Assembly (NCBI RefSeq): GCF_019511445.1
Contig: NZ_JAEUAN010000003.1
Span: 1 to 64,000, forward strand
DNA: 64,000 bases
Direction of reading: 5' to 3'
Origin: Aliirhizobium wenxiniae
GTDB taxonomy: Bacteria > Pseudomonadota > Alphaproteobacteria > Rhizobiales > Rhizobiaceae
The notes under the pieces are model-generated. The model searched no databases and was not told the DNA's origin. It worked only from the letters and a program-made list of their open reading frames with translations. The position numbers and the translations under genes were made by a program. Shown here in pieces: positions 38,150 through 47,366 of the stretch (within the stretch, counting starts at the first letter, position 1; each line of letters opens with the position of its first letter).

Positions 38150-39052
38150 ACGGCTGATGCGCTTTGCCTTGCGCTTCTTGTTCACCTGGTTGACCACCGA
38201 ATAGACCTTGTATTTCAGGATCGCCGCGTTGAGTTCGGCCCCGAGCATGAAGATCACGCCGACCATGTAGAGGAAGACCAGCACGATCATGATAGACGCC
38301 AGCCCCGCATAGGTGGCGGCGTAGTTGGCGAAGCTCGACAGATAATAGGCGAAACCGAAGCCAAAAATCGTCCAGATGACGATGGTCAGCACCACGCCCG
38401 GAAGCACATCGATGATCCGCCGATCGCCTGCCGGCAACCATTTGTGCGAGAAAAGCAGGCCGAGCATCAGAAGCAGGCCGGTGCCGACGAGGCCCCAATT
38501 GGCGAGCGCGTTGAGATCGCTCATCAGCCAGGGAAATTTCGTCTCGGCAAACCGCTGCGCCACCGGCACCGCCAGAAGCACGATGCTGATCACCGCAAAG
38601 ATGACCACCGCGACGATGACGTAACCGAGGCTTGCGAGGCGCGTCACATACCAGGCGCGGGTTTCGGTGACCCGATAGGCGCGGTTGAGCGAAATGCGCA
38701 GAGCCTCGACGCCGTTGGAGGCGAAGTAGGCGGCTGCCAGTACCGAGACCGTCAGAAGCCCGCCGCGCGGCATGTCGATCACCCGCTGGATTTCAGACGC
38801 GATCGGATTGGCGATATCGGCAGGCCATGCGTCGAACATCAGGTGGATGGCGGTTTCGGAAAATCCGCCCGCACCGAGAAAGCCGGCGAGAGCCGTTCCA
38901 AATATCAGAAAGGGAAAAAGCGCAAGCAGGCCCGAAAGCGCCACATGGCTTGCCATGGCCCAGCCGTCATCCTCGGTGAAATGCCAATAGGCATCCCATA
39001 AAACCTTGAAGGCCAATCGGTGCCATCGCGGCCGGCGTATTTCTTCCTGCAA
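38078..39052 (-). CDS. YihY/BrkB family inner-membrane protein
   Basis: 324 residues with about six membrane segments (for example SGLLALFPFLIFGTALAGFL and IVLVFLYMVGVIFMLGAEL) and the family GGLLTVSVLAAAYFASNGVE segment. Often misnamed RNase BN; probably a transporter-like protein of unknown substrate. No ATG fits near the N-terminus; TTG 39052 with GGAG 6 nt upstream is preferred. Open frame further upstream is antisense to the SDR gene. Confidence 0.85.
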   Translation of the reverse strand: MQEEIRRPRWHRLAFKVLWDAYWHFTEDDGWAMASHVALSGLLALFPFLIFGTALAGFLGAGGFSETAIHLMFDAWPADIANPIASEIQRVIDMPRGGLLTVSVLAAAYFASNGVEALRISLNRAYRVTETRAWYVTRLASLGYVIVAVVIFAVISIVLLAVPVAQRFAETKFPWLMSDLNALANWGLVGTGLLLMLGLLFSHKWLPAGDRRIIDVLPGVVLTIVIWTIFGFGFAYYLSSFANYAATYAGLASIMIVLVFLYMVGVIFMLGAELNAAILKYKVYSVVNQVNKKRKAKRISRSEPDQAANVGGQQPVLPKSRNSG

Positions 39053-39133
39053 GGTCTGCTCCGTTGTGACTTCAGGCGAAATATGGGAGGAACACCCCCA
39101 CTTGTACAGGTGAGCATTGAGGAACAGCCCCAA

Positions 39134-39967
39134 ATGAATGCAGGAAGAACGATCATCGTCACCGGCTGTTCCTCCGGCATCGGCGCTCATACGGCAAGGG
39201 CATTGAAGGCGGACGGCTGGCGTGTCTTCGCCACGGTGCGAAAGACGGAGGATCTGGCCGCGCTCGAGGCCGATGGCATCGAGGCGCTTATCCTCGACTA
39301 TACGAAGCAGGAGACGATTGATCAGCTTGTAAAAACCGTGATCGAACGCACCGGCGGAAGGATCGACGCACTGTTCAACAACGGCGCCTATGGCCAGCCG
39401 GGAGCGGTGGAGGATTTGGCGACGGATGTGCTTCGCGTCCAGTTCGAGACCAATCTTTTCGGCTGGCATGAACTGACCCGCCAGGTCATTCCCGTCATGC
39501 GGGCGCAAGGGCAAGGCCGCATCGTCAACTGCTCGTCGATCCTCGGCCTCCTGCCCTATCGCTATCGCGGCGCTTACACCGCTTCGAAATACGCGCTCGA
39601 AGGCCTGACGCTGACCCTGCGCATGGAGCTTGCCGGCAGCGGCATCGAGGTGAGCCTGATCGAACCTGGCCCGATCGCTACCCGCTTCACCGCCAATGCA
39701 CTCGCCAAGATCAGCGAGAATATCGATCTGACCGGCTCCGTACACGCCGCCGATTATGCGCGGCAGCTGCAACGCCTGGATGGCAGTGGGCCTGTCAACA
39801 AACACAAGCTCGGCCCCGAAGCCGTATACAAGGTGCTCGATCATGCCCTGAACGCGCCTCGTCCAAAGCCGCATTATCTGGTAACCAGACCGGCAAAGCA
39901 GGGTGCGTTGTTGAAGAGACTGCTCCCGGCACAGCTCTTCTACGCGCTGATGCGCCGTATCGACTGA
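39134..39967 (+). CDS. Short-chain dehydrogenase/reductase
   Basis: 277-residue SDR. The NAD(P)-binding TGCSSGIG and the catalytic Y-x-x-x-K (YTASKYALEG), with Ser in the NCSSILG strand, are intact. Substrate unknown. The start ATG 39134 fits GAGGAA upstream. Gene order SDR, twin-TM, cobalamin adenosyltransferase suggests one transcript. Confidence 0.93.
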   Translation: MNAGRTIIVTGCSSGIGAHTARALKADGWRVFATVRKTEDLAALEADGIEALILDYTKQETIDQLVKTVIERTGGRIDALFNNGAYGQPGAVEDLATDVLRVQFETNLFGWHELTRQVIPVMRAQGQGRIVNCSSILGLLPYRYRGAYTASKYALEGLTLTLRMELAGSGIEVSLIEPGPIATRFTANALAKISENIDLTGSVHAADYARQLQRLDGSGPVNKHKLGPEAVYKVLDHALNAPRPKPHYLVTRPAKQGALLKRLLPAQLFYALMRRID

Positions 39968-39987
39968 CAACTGACGGGAGGCAGGAC

Positions 39988-40191
39988 ATGTCGAGTTTCA
40001 CCACCTTTCTCACCCTGATCGTGATGGGCCTCGTCGTGCTCGTGCTGATCCGCGGCCTTTTCAACATGCTGAAAGGCACGGACGCCAACCGCTCCAACAA
40101 GCTGATGCAGCTGCGTGTCATCCTGCAGGCGGTAGCGATCGCGCTGATCATGCTCACGCTGTGGATTACCGGTGGGGGAAGGCCGAGTTAA
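39988..40191 (+). CDS. Twin-transmembrane protein (67 aa)
   Basis: Two membrane segments (about residues 5-25 and 43-62) joined by a short basic loop with KGTDANRSNKLMQLRV. Small twin-TM (HIG1-like) proteins of this kind commonly precede a PduO-type adenosyltransferase in rhizobia; they have been linked to respiratory complexes elsewhere, but no function is proven here. Confidence 0.8.
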   Translation: MSSFTTFLTLIVMGLVVLVLIRGLFNMLKGTDANRSNKLMQLRVILQAVAIALIMLTLWITGGGRPS

Positions 40192-40203
40192 GGAAAAGGA
40201 AAC

Positions 40204-40776
40204 ATGGTCAAGCTGAATAAAATCTACACCCGCACCGGCGACAACGGTACGACCGGCCTCGTCTCCGGCCCGCGCCGCGAAAAATTCGACCTCAGGGTAG
40301 AAGCCTATGGCACGGTGGACGAGACCAATTCGGCGGTGGGCATGGCCCGGCTTCACACGATAGGCCTCGATGAACTCGACGTCATGCTTGTCCGCATCCA
40401 GAACGATCTCTTCGATCTCGGCTCGGACCTTGCCACGCCGGATACCGGCGAAGAATTGAGCTACGAGCCACTGCGCATCATCGAGGCGCAGGCGGAACGG
40501 CTGGAGCGGGAGATCGACAGCCTGAATGGCGAACTCGATCCCTTAAAATCCTTCGTCCTTCCCGGCGGCACGGCGGCGGCCGCACATCTGCACATGGCGC
40601 GCACTATCGCCAGGCGCGCCGAGCGGCTGATGGTGGAACTGTCGCGGCAGGAACAGATCGGTCCGGCGGCACTGAAATACATCAACCGCCTCTCCGATTT
40701 CCTCTTCGTCGCCGCCCGTTTTGCAAATGACCGCGGACAGGCCGATATTCTTTGGGTGCCGGGGAAGCATCGGTAA
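40204..40776 (+). CDS. pduO: PduO-type ATP:cob(I)alamin adenosyltransferase
   Basis: 190 residues. It makes adenosylcobalamin from cob(I)alamin and ATP. The N-terminal YTRTGDNGTTGLVSGPR and VEAYGTVDETNSAVGMAR, plus the C-terminal NRLSDFLFVAARFAND, are diagnostic. 12 bp after the twin-TM gene. Supplies coenzyme for methylmalonyl-CoA mutase or ribonucleotide reductase. Confidence 0.95.
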   Translation: MVKLNKIYTRTGDNGTTGLVSGPRREKFDLRVEAYGTVDETNSAVGMARLHTIGLDELDVMLVRIQNDLFDLGSDLATPDTGEELSYEPLRIIEAQAERLEREIDSLNGELDPLKSFVLPGGTAAAAHLHMARTIARRAERLMVELSRQEQIGPAALKYINRLSDFLFVAARFANDRGQADILWVPGKHR

Positions 40777-40825
40777 GGTGAGATGACTGGGCGCAGCCGT
40801 TTCGAAATCTACTCATACGAAAAAG

Positions 40826-40959
40826 GCCCCCTCTGACCTGCCGGCCATCTCCCCCACAAGGGGGGGGGAGAAGACAAGCGGCGAGCACCTGCTTCGATTG
40901 AGCCTTTTGGGTGAGGCTGGATTAAGCCCTCCCCCTTGTGGGGAGGATTGGGAGGGGGC
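40826..40959. repeat. Palindromic repeat with CCCCCACAAGGGGG cores
   Basis: GCCCCCTC and GAGGGGGC mark the ends. Internal CTCCCCCACAAGGGGG and CCCCCTTGTGGGGAG palindromes mirror each other. The second G-run is expanded to nine G (40860-40868), opposite five C. It is related in its CTCCC-CACAAGG cores to the 25842 and 51545 elements but otherwise diverged. It may also terminate the adenosyltransferase gene. Confidence 0.75.
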
Positions 40960-41015
40960 TTTATTGCCGGATGTCACGGGCAAATAATGAGGTCCGTAAT
41001 TTTGGAGACCGTCAC

Positions 41016-41762
41016 ATGTTCGTCCCGCTGCATGACACGAACGAACTGAAATATATCCGCGTCCAGTGGGTCACGATCAGCTTGATAGTGCTCAACATTC
41101 TGGCCTGGCTGTTCACCACATTCGCGAGCGTGGAACAGGCCGAGCGCGCCTCGCTGAGCCTCGGTTTCATCCCGGCGCTGATCTTCGATCACGCGGTACT
41201 CGACCCGTCACTGGTTCTGGTGCCGGAAGACATGACCTTCCTCACCTATGCCTTCCTGCATATCGATTTCTGGCATCTGGCCCCCAACATGCTCTTCCTC
41301 TGGGTTTTTGGCGATAATGTCGAAGATGCGCTTGGCCACTTCCGCTTCCTGATCTTCTACCTCCTCTGCGCCGCAGCCGGTGCAGCATTCCACGCTTTCA
41401 TCGCGCCGCAATCGGAGGGCCCGCTGATCGGTGCATCGGGCGCAATTTCCGGGGTGGTCGCCGCCTATTTTCTGCTGCATCCGCGGGTACGCGTATGGGT
41501 ACTGGTCCTCTTTCGTATCCCGCTCCCACTTCCCGCCTTCATTCCGCTGGCGCTCTGGATCGCCCAGCAATTCGTCATGCTGGCGCTGAATATGGATGAC
41601 GCCGTGTCTTGGGGCGCCCATGTGGGTGGCATCATCGCCGGCGCTCTTCTCGTACTCGTCATGCGGCGTCCAGGCGTTCCGCTGTTCGACCGGCAGATCG
41701 TCACCCCGCGCGCAGTGCATCATAAAACCAGCGTTCCGCAGGTACCGGCACGCGTCGAATAG
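41016..41762 (+). CDS. Rhomboid family intramembrane serine protease
   Basis: 248 residues with about six membrane segments. The catalytic dyad is present: S141 in IGASGAISG and H202 in WGAHVGG. The loop HIDFWHLAPNMLFLWVFGDN is typical. It cleaves other membrane proteins within the bilayer; substrates unknown. ATG 41016 has GGAGA upstream; the earlier in-frame start lies in the repeat. Confidence 0.93.
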   Translation: MFVPLHDTNELKYIRVQWVTISLIVLNILAWLFTTFASVEQAERASLSLGFIPALIFDHAVLDPSLVLVPEDMTFLTYAFLHIDFWHLAPNMLFLWVFGDNVEDALGHFRFLIFYLLCAAAGAAFHAFIAPQSEGPLIGASGAISGVVAAYFLLHPRVRVWVLVLFRIPLPLPAFIPLALWIAQQFVMLALNMDDAVSWGAHVGGIIAGALLVLVMRRPGVPLFDRQIVTPRAVHHKTSVPQVPARVE

Positions 41763-41901
41763 CGATATGAGAAATGCGCAAGTGTCGGCATGGAAACGGC
41801 GTTGTATTCGGGTGAAAAATGCGTATCCATGTCGCCCACTGACACATGAGGAGATGGCAAATGTCGCATTTTGCCGTCGGAGATAGTCAAGGAAGGACCC
41901 C

Positions 41902-42648
41902 ATGAAGATCCTGGTGCCTGTAAAGCGAGTTGTCGATTACAACGTGAAAATCCGCGTCAAACCGGATGGCACGGGCGTTGAACTCGCCAATGTGAAGATG
42001 TCGATGAACCCGTTCGACGAAATCTCCGTCGAAGAGGCTCTGCGGCTGAAGGAAGCAGGCAAGGCGGAAGAAGTGGTGGTCGTGTCGATCGGCCCGGCCA
42101 AGGCGGAAGAAACCATCCGCACCGCACTCGCCATGGGCGCCGACCGTGGCATCCTCATCGAGACCGACGAAGCCGTCGAACCGCTCGCCGTCGCCAAGCT
42201 TCTGAAGGGCGTCGTTGAGGCGGAACAGCCCGGCCTGATCATCGTCGGCAAGCAGGCGATCGATGACGATTCGAACCAGACTGGCCAGATGCTGGCAGCG
42301 CTTCTCGGCTCCGCACAGGCAACGTTTGCCTCCAAGATCGATGTTTCCGGCGACAAGGCAACCGTGACCCGCGAAGTCGATGGCGGCTCGCAGACGATCG
42401 AAGTCAGGCTCCCGGCCGTCGTCACCACCGACCTGCGCTTGAACGAACCCCGTTACGCTTCGCTGCCCAACATCATGAAGGCGAAGAAGAAGCCGCTCGA
42501 CAAGAAGACCCCTGCCGATTTCGGCGTCGATACCGCGCCGCGCCTGAAGGTGCTGAAGACCGAGGAGCCGGGCGGCCGCAAGGCTGGCGTCAAGGTCGGG
42601 TCGGTTGAAGAGCTGGTCTCCAGCCTCAAGACCGCCGGCGTGATCTAA
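41902..42648 (+). CDS. etfB: Electron transfer flavoprotein, beta subunit
   Basis: 248 residues, starting [20 protein letters not shown] and carrying the family [20 protein letters not shown] motif. With EtfA it passes electrons from acyl-CoA and other dehydrogenases to ETF:quinone oxidoreductase. AAGGAAGGA precedes it. 22 bp before etfA. Confidence 0.97.
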   Translation: MKILVPVKRVVDYNVKIRVKPDGTGVELANVKMSMNPFDEISVEEALRLKEAGKAEEVVVVSIGPAKAEETIRTALAMGADRGILIETDEAVEPLAVAKLLKGVVEAEQPGLIIVGKQAIDDDSNQTGQMLAALLGSAQATFASKIDVSGDKATVTREVDGGSQTIEVRLPAVVTTDLRLNEPRYASLPNIMKAKKKPLDKKTPADFGVDTAPRLKVLKTEEPGGRKAGVKVGSVEELVSSLKTAGVI

Positions 42649-42670
42649 CGGAAGACAGGAGACAACAATC

Positions 42671-43600
42671 ATGACCATTCTTCTTCTGGCAGAAAACGAC
42701 GCCTCCGGCCTGTCCGACCAGACCGCCAAGGCTCTCACCGCAGCCTCGAAAATCGGCGGCGATGTGCATGTTCTGGTCGCCGGCGCAGGTGCAAAGGCTG
42801 CGGCCGATGCCGCCGCCAAGCTTTCAGGCGTCTCCAAGGTTCTCGTGGCCGACGATGCGAGCCTTACCAATAATCTCGCCGAACCACTGGCCGACCTGAT
42901 CGTCTCGCTGGCACCCGCTTATGACGTGATCGTCGGACCGGCTACCACGTCTGCCAAGAACGTCCTGCCGCGCGTTGCAGCCCTGCTCGACGTGATGCAG
43001 ATCTCGGAAATAGTCGAAGTGGTTTCGGCCGACACGTTCAAGCGCCCGATCTATGCCGGCAATGCCATCCAGACCGTTCAGTCGAGCGATGCCAAGAAGG
43101 TAATCACGGTGCGCACGGCATCCTTTGCCGCTGCCGGTGAAGGCGGTTCGGCCTCGGTCGAAGCCGTTTCGGCTGCAGGCAATCCCGGCGTCTCGTCCTT
43201 CGTCTCGGATGCGCTCGCCTCGTCCGAACGCCCTGAACTGACCTCCGCCAAGGTGATCATCTCGGGTGGTCGTGCACTCGGCTCTTCGGAAAAGTTCCAG
43301 GAGGTCATTCTGCCCGTCGCCGACAAGCTCGGTGCTGCCGTCGGCGCATCGCGCGCAGCGGTCGATGCAGGCTATGCCCCGAACGACTGGCAGGTCGGCC
43401 AGACCGGCAAGGTCGTCGCCCCCGACCTCTATATCGCGGTCGGCATTTCCGGTGCCATCCAGCACCTTGCCGGCATGAAGGATTCGAAGGTCATCGTCGC
43501 CATCAACAAGGACGAGGAAGCACCGATCTTCCAGGTCGCAGACTACGGCCTCGTCGGCGATCTCTTCGACATCCTGCCAAAGCTCGAAAAGGCGCTCTGA
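42671..43600 (+). CDS. etfA: Electron transfer flavoprotein, alpha subunit
   Basis: 309 residues. The C-terminal FAD-binding segment ([20 protein letters not shown], then [19 protein letters not shown]) is diagnostic. Works as a heterodimer with EtfB. GGAG upstream; followed by a terminator and then the hydroxybutyryl-CoA dehydrogenase gene, whose acyl-CoA chemistry fits ETF function. Confidence 0.97.
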   Translation: MTILLLAENDASGLSDQTAKALTAASKIGGDVHVLVAGAGAKAAADAAAKLSGVSKVLVADDASLTNNLAEPLADLIVSLAPAYDVIVGPATTSAKNVLPRVAALLDVMQISEIVEVVSADTFKRPIYAGNAIQTVQSSDAKKVITVRTASFAAAGEGGSASVEAVSAAGNPGVSSFVSDALASSERPELTSAKVIISGGRALGSSEKFQEVILPVADKLGAAVGASRAAVDAGYAPNDWQVGQTGKVVAPDLYIAVGISGAIQHLAGMKDSKVIVAINKDEEAPIFQVADYGLVGDLFDILPKLEKAL

Positions 43601-43660
43601 CAAGAGCGCCGCCTTCGCGGCTGCGAAAAAAGCTGGCAAAATGATGGCCAGGCGAATAGA

Positions 43661-43697
43661 AAAATGCCGGACCGCTGCATGTGGCCCGGCATTTTTT
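43661..43697 (+). terminator. Rho-independent terminator of etfBA
   Basis: AAAATGCCGG pairs with CCGGCATTTT (43661-43670 and 43686-43695), loop 15 nt, followed by a T-run, 61 nt after the etfA stop. Confidence 0.8.
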
Positions 43698-43766
43698 AAA
43701 TAAGCATTTTCAAATAAAAAGCGCGCACCACAAGTGCGCTCAAGCCCAAGGGATGGAGTAAGCGTT

Positions 43767-44642
43767 ATGGCCTTCCAGAATATCGGCATCATCGGCGCAG
43801 GTCAGATGGGCTGCGGCATCGCGCATGTTTCCTCCCTCGCAGGCTACAAGGTGCAGATCTACGATCTGGACCCGGACCGCATCCAGGCCGCCCTTGCAAC
43901 GATCAACGGCACGCTCGCTCGCCTCGTGGCAAACGAGAAGATCACCGACGAGGAGCGCAACGCGGCTCTCTCCAAAATCTCCGGCTCTGCGGACGTGAAT
44001 GATCTGGCGCCGATGGACATCGTCATCGAGGCCGCGACCGAAGACGAAAGCGTCAAGCGCAAGATTTACACACATGTCTGCCCGGTCCTGAAACCCGAGG
44101 CACTGCTCGCCACCAACACCTCGTCGCTCTCCATCACCCGGCTTGCATCGGCGACCGACCGCCCGGAACGGTTCATGGGCATCCACTTCATGAACCCGGT
44201 GCCGGTGATGAAGCTGGTCGAACTGGTGCGCGGCATCGCTACCGACGAGCCGACCTTCAGGGCCGCCAAGGAATATGTCGCATCGCTGGACAAGACCGTC
44301 ACCGTCTCCGAGGATTTCCCGGCCTTCATCGTCAACCGCATCCTGCTGCCGATGATCAACGAAGCGATCTACACGCTCTATGAAGGCGTCGGCACGGTGG
44401 ACGCGATCGACACCGCCATGAAACTCGGCGCCAACCACCCGATGGGTCCGCTTCAGCTTGCCGATTTCATTGGCCTCGACACCTGCCTGTCGATCATGCA
44501 GGTTCTTTACGATGGTCTGGCGGATTCGAAATACCGCCCCTGCCCGCTTCTGGTGAAATATGTCGAAGCCGGCTGGCTCGGCCGCAAATCCGGCCGCGGG
44601 TTCTATGATTACCGTGGCGAGGTTCCGGTTCCGACGCGGTAA
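43767..44642 (+). CDS. hbdA: 3-hydroxybutyryl-CoA dehydrogenase
   Basis: 291 residues. NAD-binding GAGQMGCGIAHVSSLAGY and the signature FMGIHFMNPVPVMKLVELVR plus the SGRGFYDYRG end are classical. Interconverts acetoacetyl-CoA and 3-hydroxybutyryl-CoA, in polyhydroxybutyrate and fatty-acid metabolism. ATG 43767 with GGAG upstream. Confidence 0.95.
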   Translation: MAFQNIGIIGAGQMGCGIAHVSSLAGYKVQIYDLDPDRIQAALATINGTLARLVANEKITDEERNAALSKISGSADVNDLAPMDIVIEAATEDESVKRKIYTHVCPVLKPEALLATNTSSLSITRLASATDRPERFMGIHFMNPVPVMKLVELVRGIATDEPTFRAAKEYVASLDKTVTVSEDFPAFIVNRILLPMINEAIYTLYEGVGTVDAIDTAMKLGANHPMGPLQLADFIGLDTCLSIMQVLYDGLADSKYRPCPLLVKYVEAGWLGRKSGRGFYDYRGEVPVPTR

Positions 44643-44699
44643 GATGGCTACCGGAGGTCGTGCTTGTAAGAAATTACGCGACGGACTATATTACGGAGT

Positions 44700-44736
44700 G
44701 AGAGGCGAGCTGTCCGCCCGCCTCTCTGGTTTATTT
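44700..44736 (+). terminator. Terminator 1 after hbdA
   Basis: GAGAGGCG pairs with CGCCTCTC (44700-44707 and 44719-44726), then TGGTTTATTT. Confidence 0.65.
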
Positions 44737-44747
44737 ATCGGAATGTG

Positions 44748-44784
44748 ACCCGCACGCTTGCCTGCCAGCTCGTGCGGGTTTTCC
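44748..44784 (+). terminator. Terminator 2 after hbdA
   Basis: ACCCGCACG pairs with CGTGCGGGT (44748-44756 and 44771-44779), loop 14 nt, then TTTTCC. It lies 21 bp beyond terminator 1's stem. The remaining gap to 44974 shows no gene. Confidence 0.65.
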
Positions 44785-44974
44785 GTAAGATAAATGTGAT
44801 GCTAAATGGCATTGGCCACATAGTTCACTCTCCGGTTGGATGACGAGGCCTTCGCCGGGTCGAAGTGGCCTATCCCTTCGATACGCCTGGCAGCGCGCGT
44901 CTGCTTTCATCATCACAACTTTCGAGAGAATATCGAAAAGCCTGTTGCCGTCCATCAGCAATAATGCCGTACGG

Positions 44975-45643
44975 CTAGCTTCCCTTCGCCGCCCCAATCA
45001 ACGCTTTCGCATCCTCGCTGTCCCATGCAGCAGGGCCGTTCATCGCACCGATCAGGCAACCTTTTTTATCGAGGATAAGGGTTGCCGGGAGGCCGAAGGC
45101 GAGGCCTTCCTTTTTCACCGCGTTGAACACGCCCATCGAGCTGTCGCTGTAGAAGGCGAGCTTGTCGATCTTGTAGTCCTGATAGAAATTCTTCGGTTTC
45201 TGGTCGCTGCCGGTATCGATATTAACGGCCACCACCTCGAAATCATTGCCGCCCATTGAAGATTGCAATGCATTCAACGCCGGCATTTCCTCCCGGCAGG
45301 GCACGCACCATGTGGCCCAGAGGTTGAGCAGTACCGTCTTGCCGGCAAGATCGGTCACCGTCATGTCCTTGCCTTCCGGCCCCTTGAACGCAAGTTGCAG
45401 TGGACGCGGCGGTTGGGCGGCAGCCATCGCAGCCACCTCACCCTTGGAGAAAGCGGAAACCGACTTCGCCAGCTCGGCAGCCCCCTCACATTGCCCGGAA
45501 GACGCCGTCGTCAGGCCGTCCATGCCATTGCCAGACCCCATGCTCCTCACGTATACCGCCACGGCGCCGGCGGTAATCCCCGCGACGGCGGCAATCATGA
45601 TCAATCGGGCGGATGGGAGACCAAGCGGTCTTTTGGATGCCAT
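44975..45643 (-). CDS. tlpA: TlpA-family thiol:disulfide oxidoreductase
   Basis: 222 residues. An N-terminal membrane anchor (about residues 14-32) is followed by a periplasmic thioredoxin domain with the active site WATWCVPC (C113/C116) and cis-Pro loop [10 protein letters not shown]. Such proteins reduce periplasmic disulfides, for example in cytochrome c or oxidase assembly; the partner is unknown. Divergent from argH, start codons 26 bp apart. Confidence 0.92.
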   Translation of the reverse strand: MASKRPLGLPSARLIMIAAVAGITAGAVAVYVRSMGSGNGMDGLTTASSGQCEGAAELAKSVSAFSKGEVAAMAAAQPPRPLQLAFKGPEGKDMTVTDLAGKTVLLNLWATWCVPCREEMPALNALQSSMGGNDFEVVAVNIDTGSDQKPKNFYQDYKIDKLAFYSDSSMGVFNAVKKEGLAFGLPATLILDKKGCLIGAMNGPAAWDSEDAKALIGAAKGS

Positions 45644-45669
45644 TACTTAACTCCAGGACACAAAGCATC

Positions 45670-47070
45670 ATGGCCGATACGAAGGACGCGACCTCTTCCA
45701 ATCAGATGTGGGGCGGACGCTTCGCTTCCGGGCCGGACGCGATCATGGAGGAAATAAATGCCTCGATCGGTTTCGACAAGAAGCTCTACGCCCAGGACAT
45801 CCGCGGCTCGATCGCCCATGCAACCATGCTGGCCGAAAAAGGCATTATTTCGCGCGAAGATAAAGACAAGATCGTCGAAGGTCTGAACACGATCCTGTCA
45901 GAGATCGAGAGCGGAAAGTTCGAGTTTTCGCGCAAGCTCGAAGACATTCACATGAATATCGAGGCACGGCTGGCAACGCTGATCGGCCCCGCTGCCGGCC
46001 GCCTGCACACTGCCCGTTCGCGCAACGACCAGGTGGCGCTCGATTTCCGCCTCTGGGTGAAGGAAGAGCTCAGCAAAACCGAGAAGATGCTGACCGATCT
46101 CATTGCAGCATTCCTCGATCGCGCCGAAGAACATGCCGATACGGTCATGCCCGGCTTCACCCATCTGCAGACCGCCCAGCCGGTCACCTTCGGCCATCAC
46201 TGCATGGCCTATGTCGAAATGTTCGGCCGTGACCGCGCCCGTGTGCGCCACGCGATTGACCACCTGGATGAAAGCCCGATCGGCGCAGCAGCCCTTGCCG
46301 GCACCGGCTTCCCGATCGACCGCCACATGACAGCGAAGGCGCTCGGTTTCCGCGAGCCGACACGCAACTCGATCGACACCGTTTCCGACCGCGACTTCGC
46401 GCTGGAATTCCTCTCGGTCGCCTCGATCTGCGCCGTGCATCTCTCGCGCCTTGCCGAAGAGATCGTCATCTGGTCGACGCCGCAATTCGGCTTCGTGCGC
46501 CTGTCGGATGCGTTTTCGACCGGTTCGTCGATCATGCCGCAGAAGAAGAACCCGGATGCCGCCGAACTGGTGCGCGCCAAGACCGGCCGCATCAATGGAT
46601 CGCTGGTGGCGCTGCTCACCATCATGAAGGGCCTGCCGCTCGCCTATTCCAAGGACATGCAGGAAGACAAGGAACAGGTCTTCGACGCTGCCGAAAACCT
46701 GGAACTGGCGATTGCCGCCATGACCGGCATGATGCGCGACATGACCATCCGCGCCGACCGCATGCGCGCCGCCGCAGGCTCGGGTTACTCGACCGCCACC
46801 GATCTCGCCGACTGGCTGGTGCGCGAGGCGGGCCTGCCCTTCCGTGACGCCCACCACGCCACCGGCCATGCCGTAGCGCTGGCGGAAAAGAAAGGCTGTG
46901 ACCTTTCCGAGCTTTCGCTGGAAGAGCTGCAAGCGATCAACCCGGCGATCACCCAAAAGGTCTTCGACGTCCTGACCGTAGATGCCTCGGTTGCCAGCCG
47001 CCAGAGCTTTGGCGGCACCGCGCCGTCCGAAGTCAGGAAGCAGATCGCCTACTGGCGTTCGCGTAACTGA
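45670..47070 (+). CDS. argH: Argininosuccinate lyase
   Basis: 466 residues. It splits argininosuccinate to arginine and fumarate. The fumarase-superfamily signature [12 protein letters not shown] and the [12 protein letters not shown]-terminus are present. The start is ATG 45670; the frame is open earlier within the divergent tlpA start. It is followed by a hairpin and leader ORF before lptM. Confidence 0.97.
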   Translation: MADTKDATSSNQMWGGRFASGPDAIMEEINASIGFDKKLYAQDIRGSIAHATMLAEKGIISREDKDKIVEGLNTILSEIESGKFEFSRKLEDIHMNIEARLATLIGPAAGRLHTARSRNDQVALDFRLWVKEELSKTEKMLTDLIAAFLDRAEEHADTVMPGFTHLQTAQPVTFGHHCMAYVEMFGRDRARVRHAIDHLDESPIGAAALAGTGFPIDRHMTAKALGFREPTRNSIDTVSDRDFALEFLSVASICAVHLSRLAEEIVIWSTPQFGFVRLSDAFSTGSSIMPQKKNPDAAELVRAKTGRINGSLVALLTIMKGLPLAYSKDMQEDKEQVFDAAENLELAIAAMTGMMRDMTIRADRMRAAAGSGYSTATDLADWLVREAGLPFRDAHHATGHAVALAEKKGCDLSELSLEELQAINPAITQKVFDVLTVDASVASRQSFGGTAPSEVRKQIAYWRSRN

Positions 47071-47105
47071 TCTGTAATTGATGCTGCAATGATCTGCACA
47101 AGCGG

Positions 47106-47130
47106 GAGGAACTTCGCTATGAAGTTCCTC
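47106..47130 (+). promoter_or_regulatory. Leader hairpin with a sequestered SD upstream of lptM
   Basis: A perfect 10-bp stem GAGGAACTTC / GAAGTTCCTC (47106-47115 and 47121-47130), loop GCTAT. The left arm contains the GGGAGGA Shine-Dalgarno of the leader ORF, and the ATG of that ORF lies in the loop edge. No T-run follows, so it is not a simple terminator. Role inferred. Confidence 0.45.
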
Positions 47131-47169
47131 AAACGTGCCGGAGAAAGAATTAGATGTCGAAGTCGCTGA
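47119..47169 (+). CDS. Putative Arg-rich leader peptide (16 aa)
   Basis: A 16-codon ORF MKFLKRAGERIRCRSR with five Arg, including two AGA and one CGA codon that are uncommon in this genome. GGGAGGA is about 8 nt upstream. Its stop overlaps an in-frame ATG of lptM as TGATG (47167-47171). Its position after argH and before lptM-lysA makes an arginine- or translation-sensing leader conceivable. Expression is unproven and chance remains possible. Confidence 0.35.
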   Translation: MKFLKRAGERIRCRSR

Positions 47170-47351
47170 TGAATACCGCCCGCGTCGCCCTGGTGCTCGG
47201 CCTTGCCGGCATTGTTGTTGTTGGCTGCGGCCGCAAGGGTGACCTCGACCGCCCGAGCACGCCGGTCGAGCAGCAGAACGTCCGCAAGAGCAACGAGCAG
47301 AAAAAAGACCCGGTAGCCGAGCGTCCCTTCATCCTCGACAAGCTTCTGTAA
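47154..47351 (+). CDS. lptM: LptM/YifL-like small lipoprotein
   Basis: 65 residues. A hydrophobic signal ends at lipobox VVGC with C25, followed by GRKGDL, the CG-x-KG-x-L pattern of LptM, which helps the LptD outer-membrane lipopolysaccharide translocon mature in E. coli. Gene placement just upstream of a diaminopimelate gene (here lysA) is conserved. The start could also be ATG 47169, where the leader ORF stops. Confidence 0.85.
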   Translation: MSKSLMNTARVALVLGLAGIVVVGCGRKGDLDRPSTPVEQQNVRKSNEQKKDPVAERPFILDKLL

Positions 47352-47366
47352 TTTCCGAGACCTGAC

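Noticed and set aside
39053-39970. Upstream extension of the YihY reading frame
   Set aside because: The extra 306 codons are antisense to the SDR gene; the YihY homology begins only after 39052.
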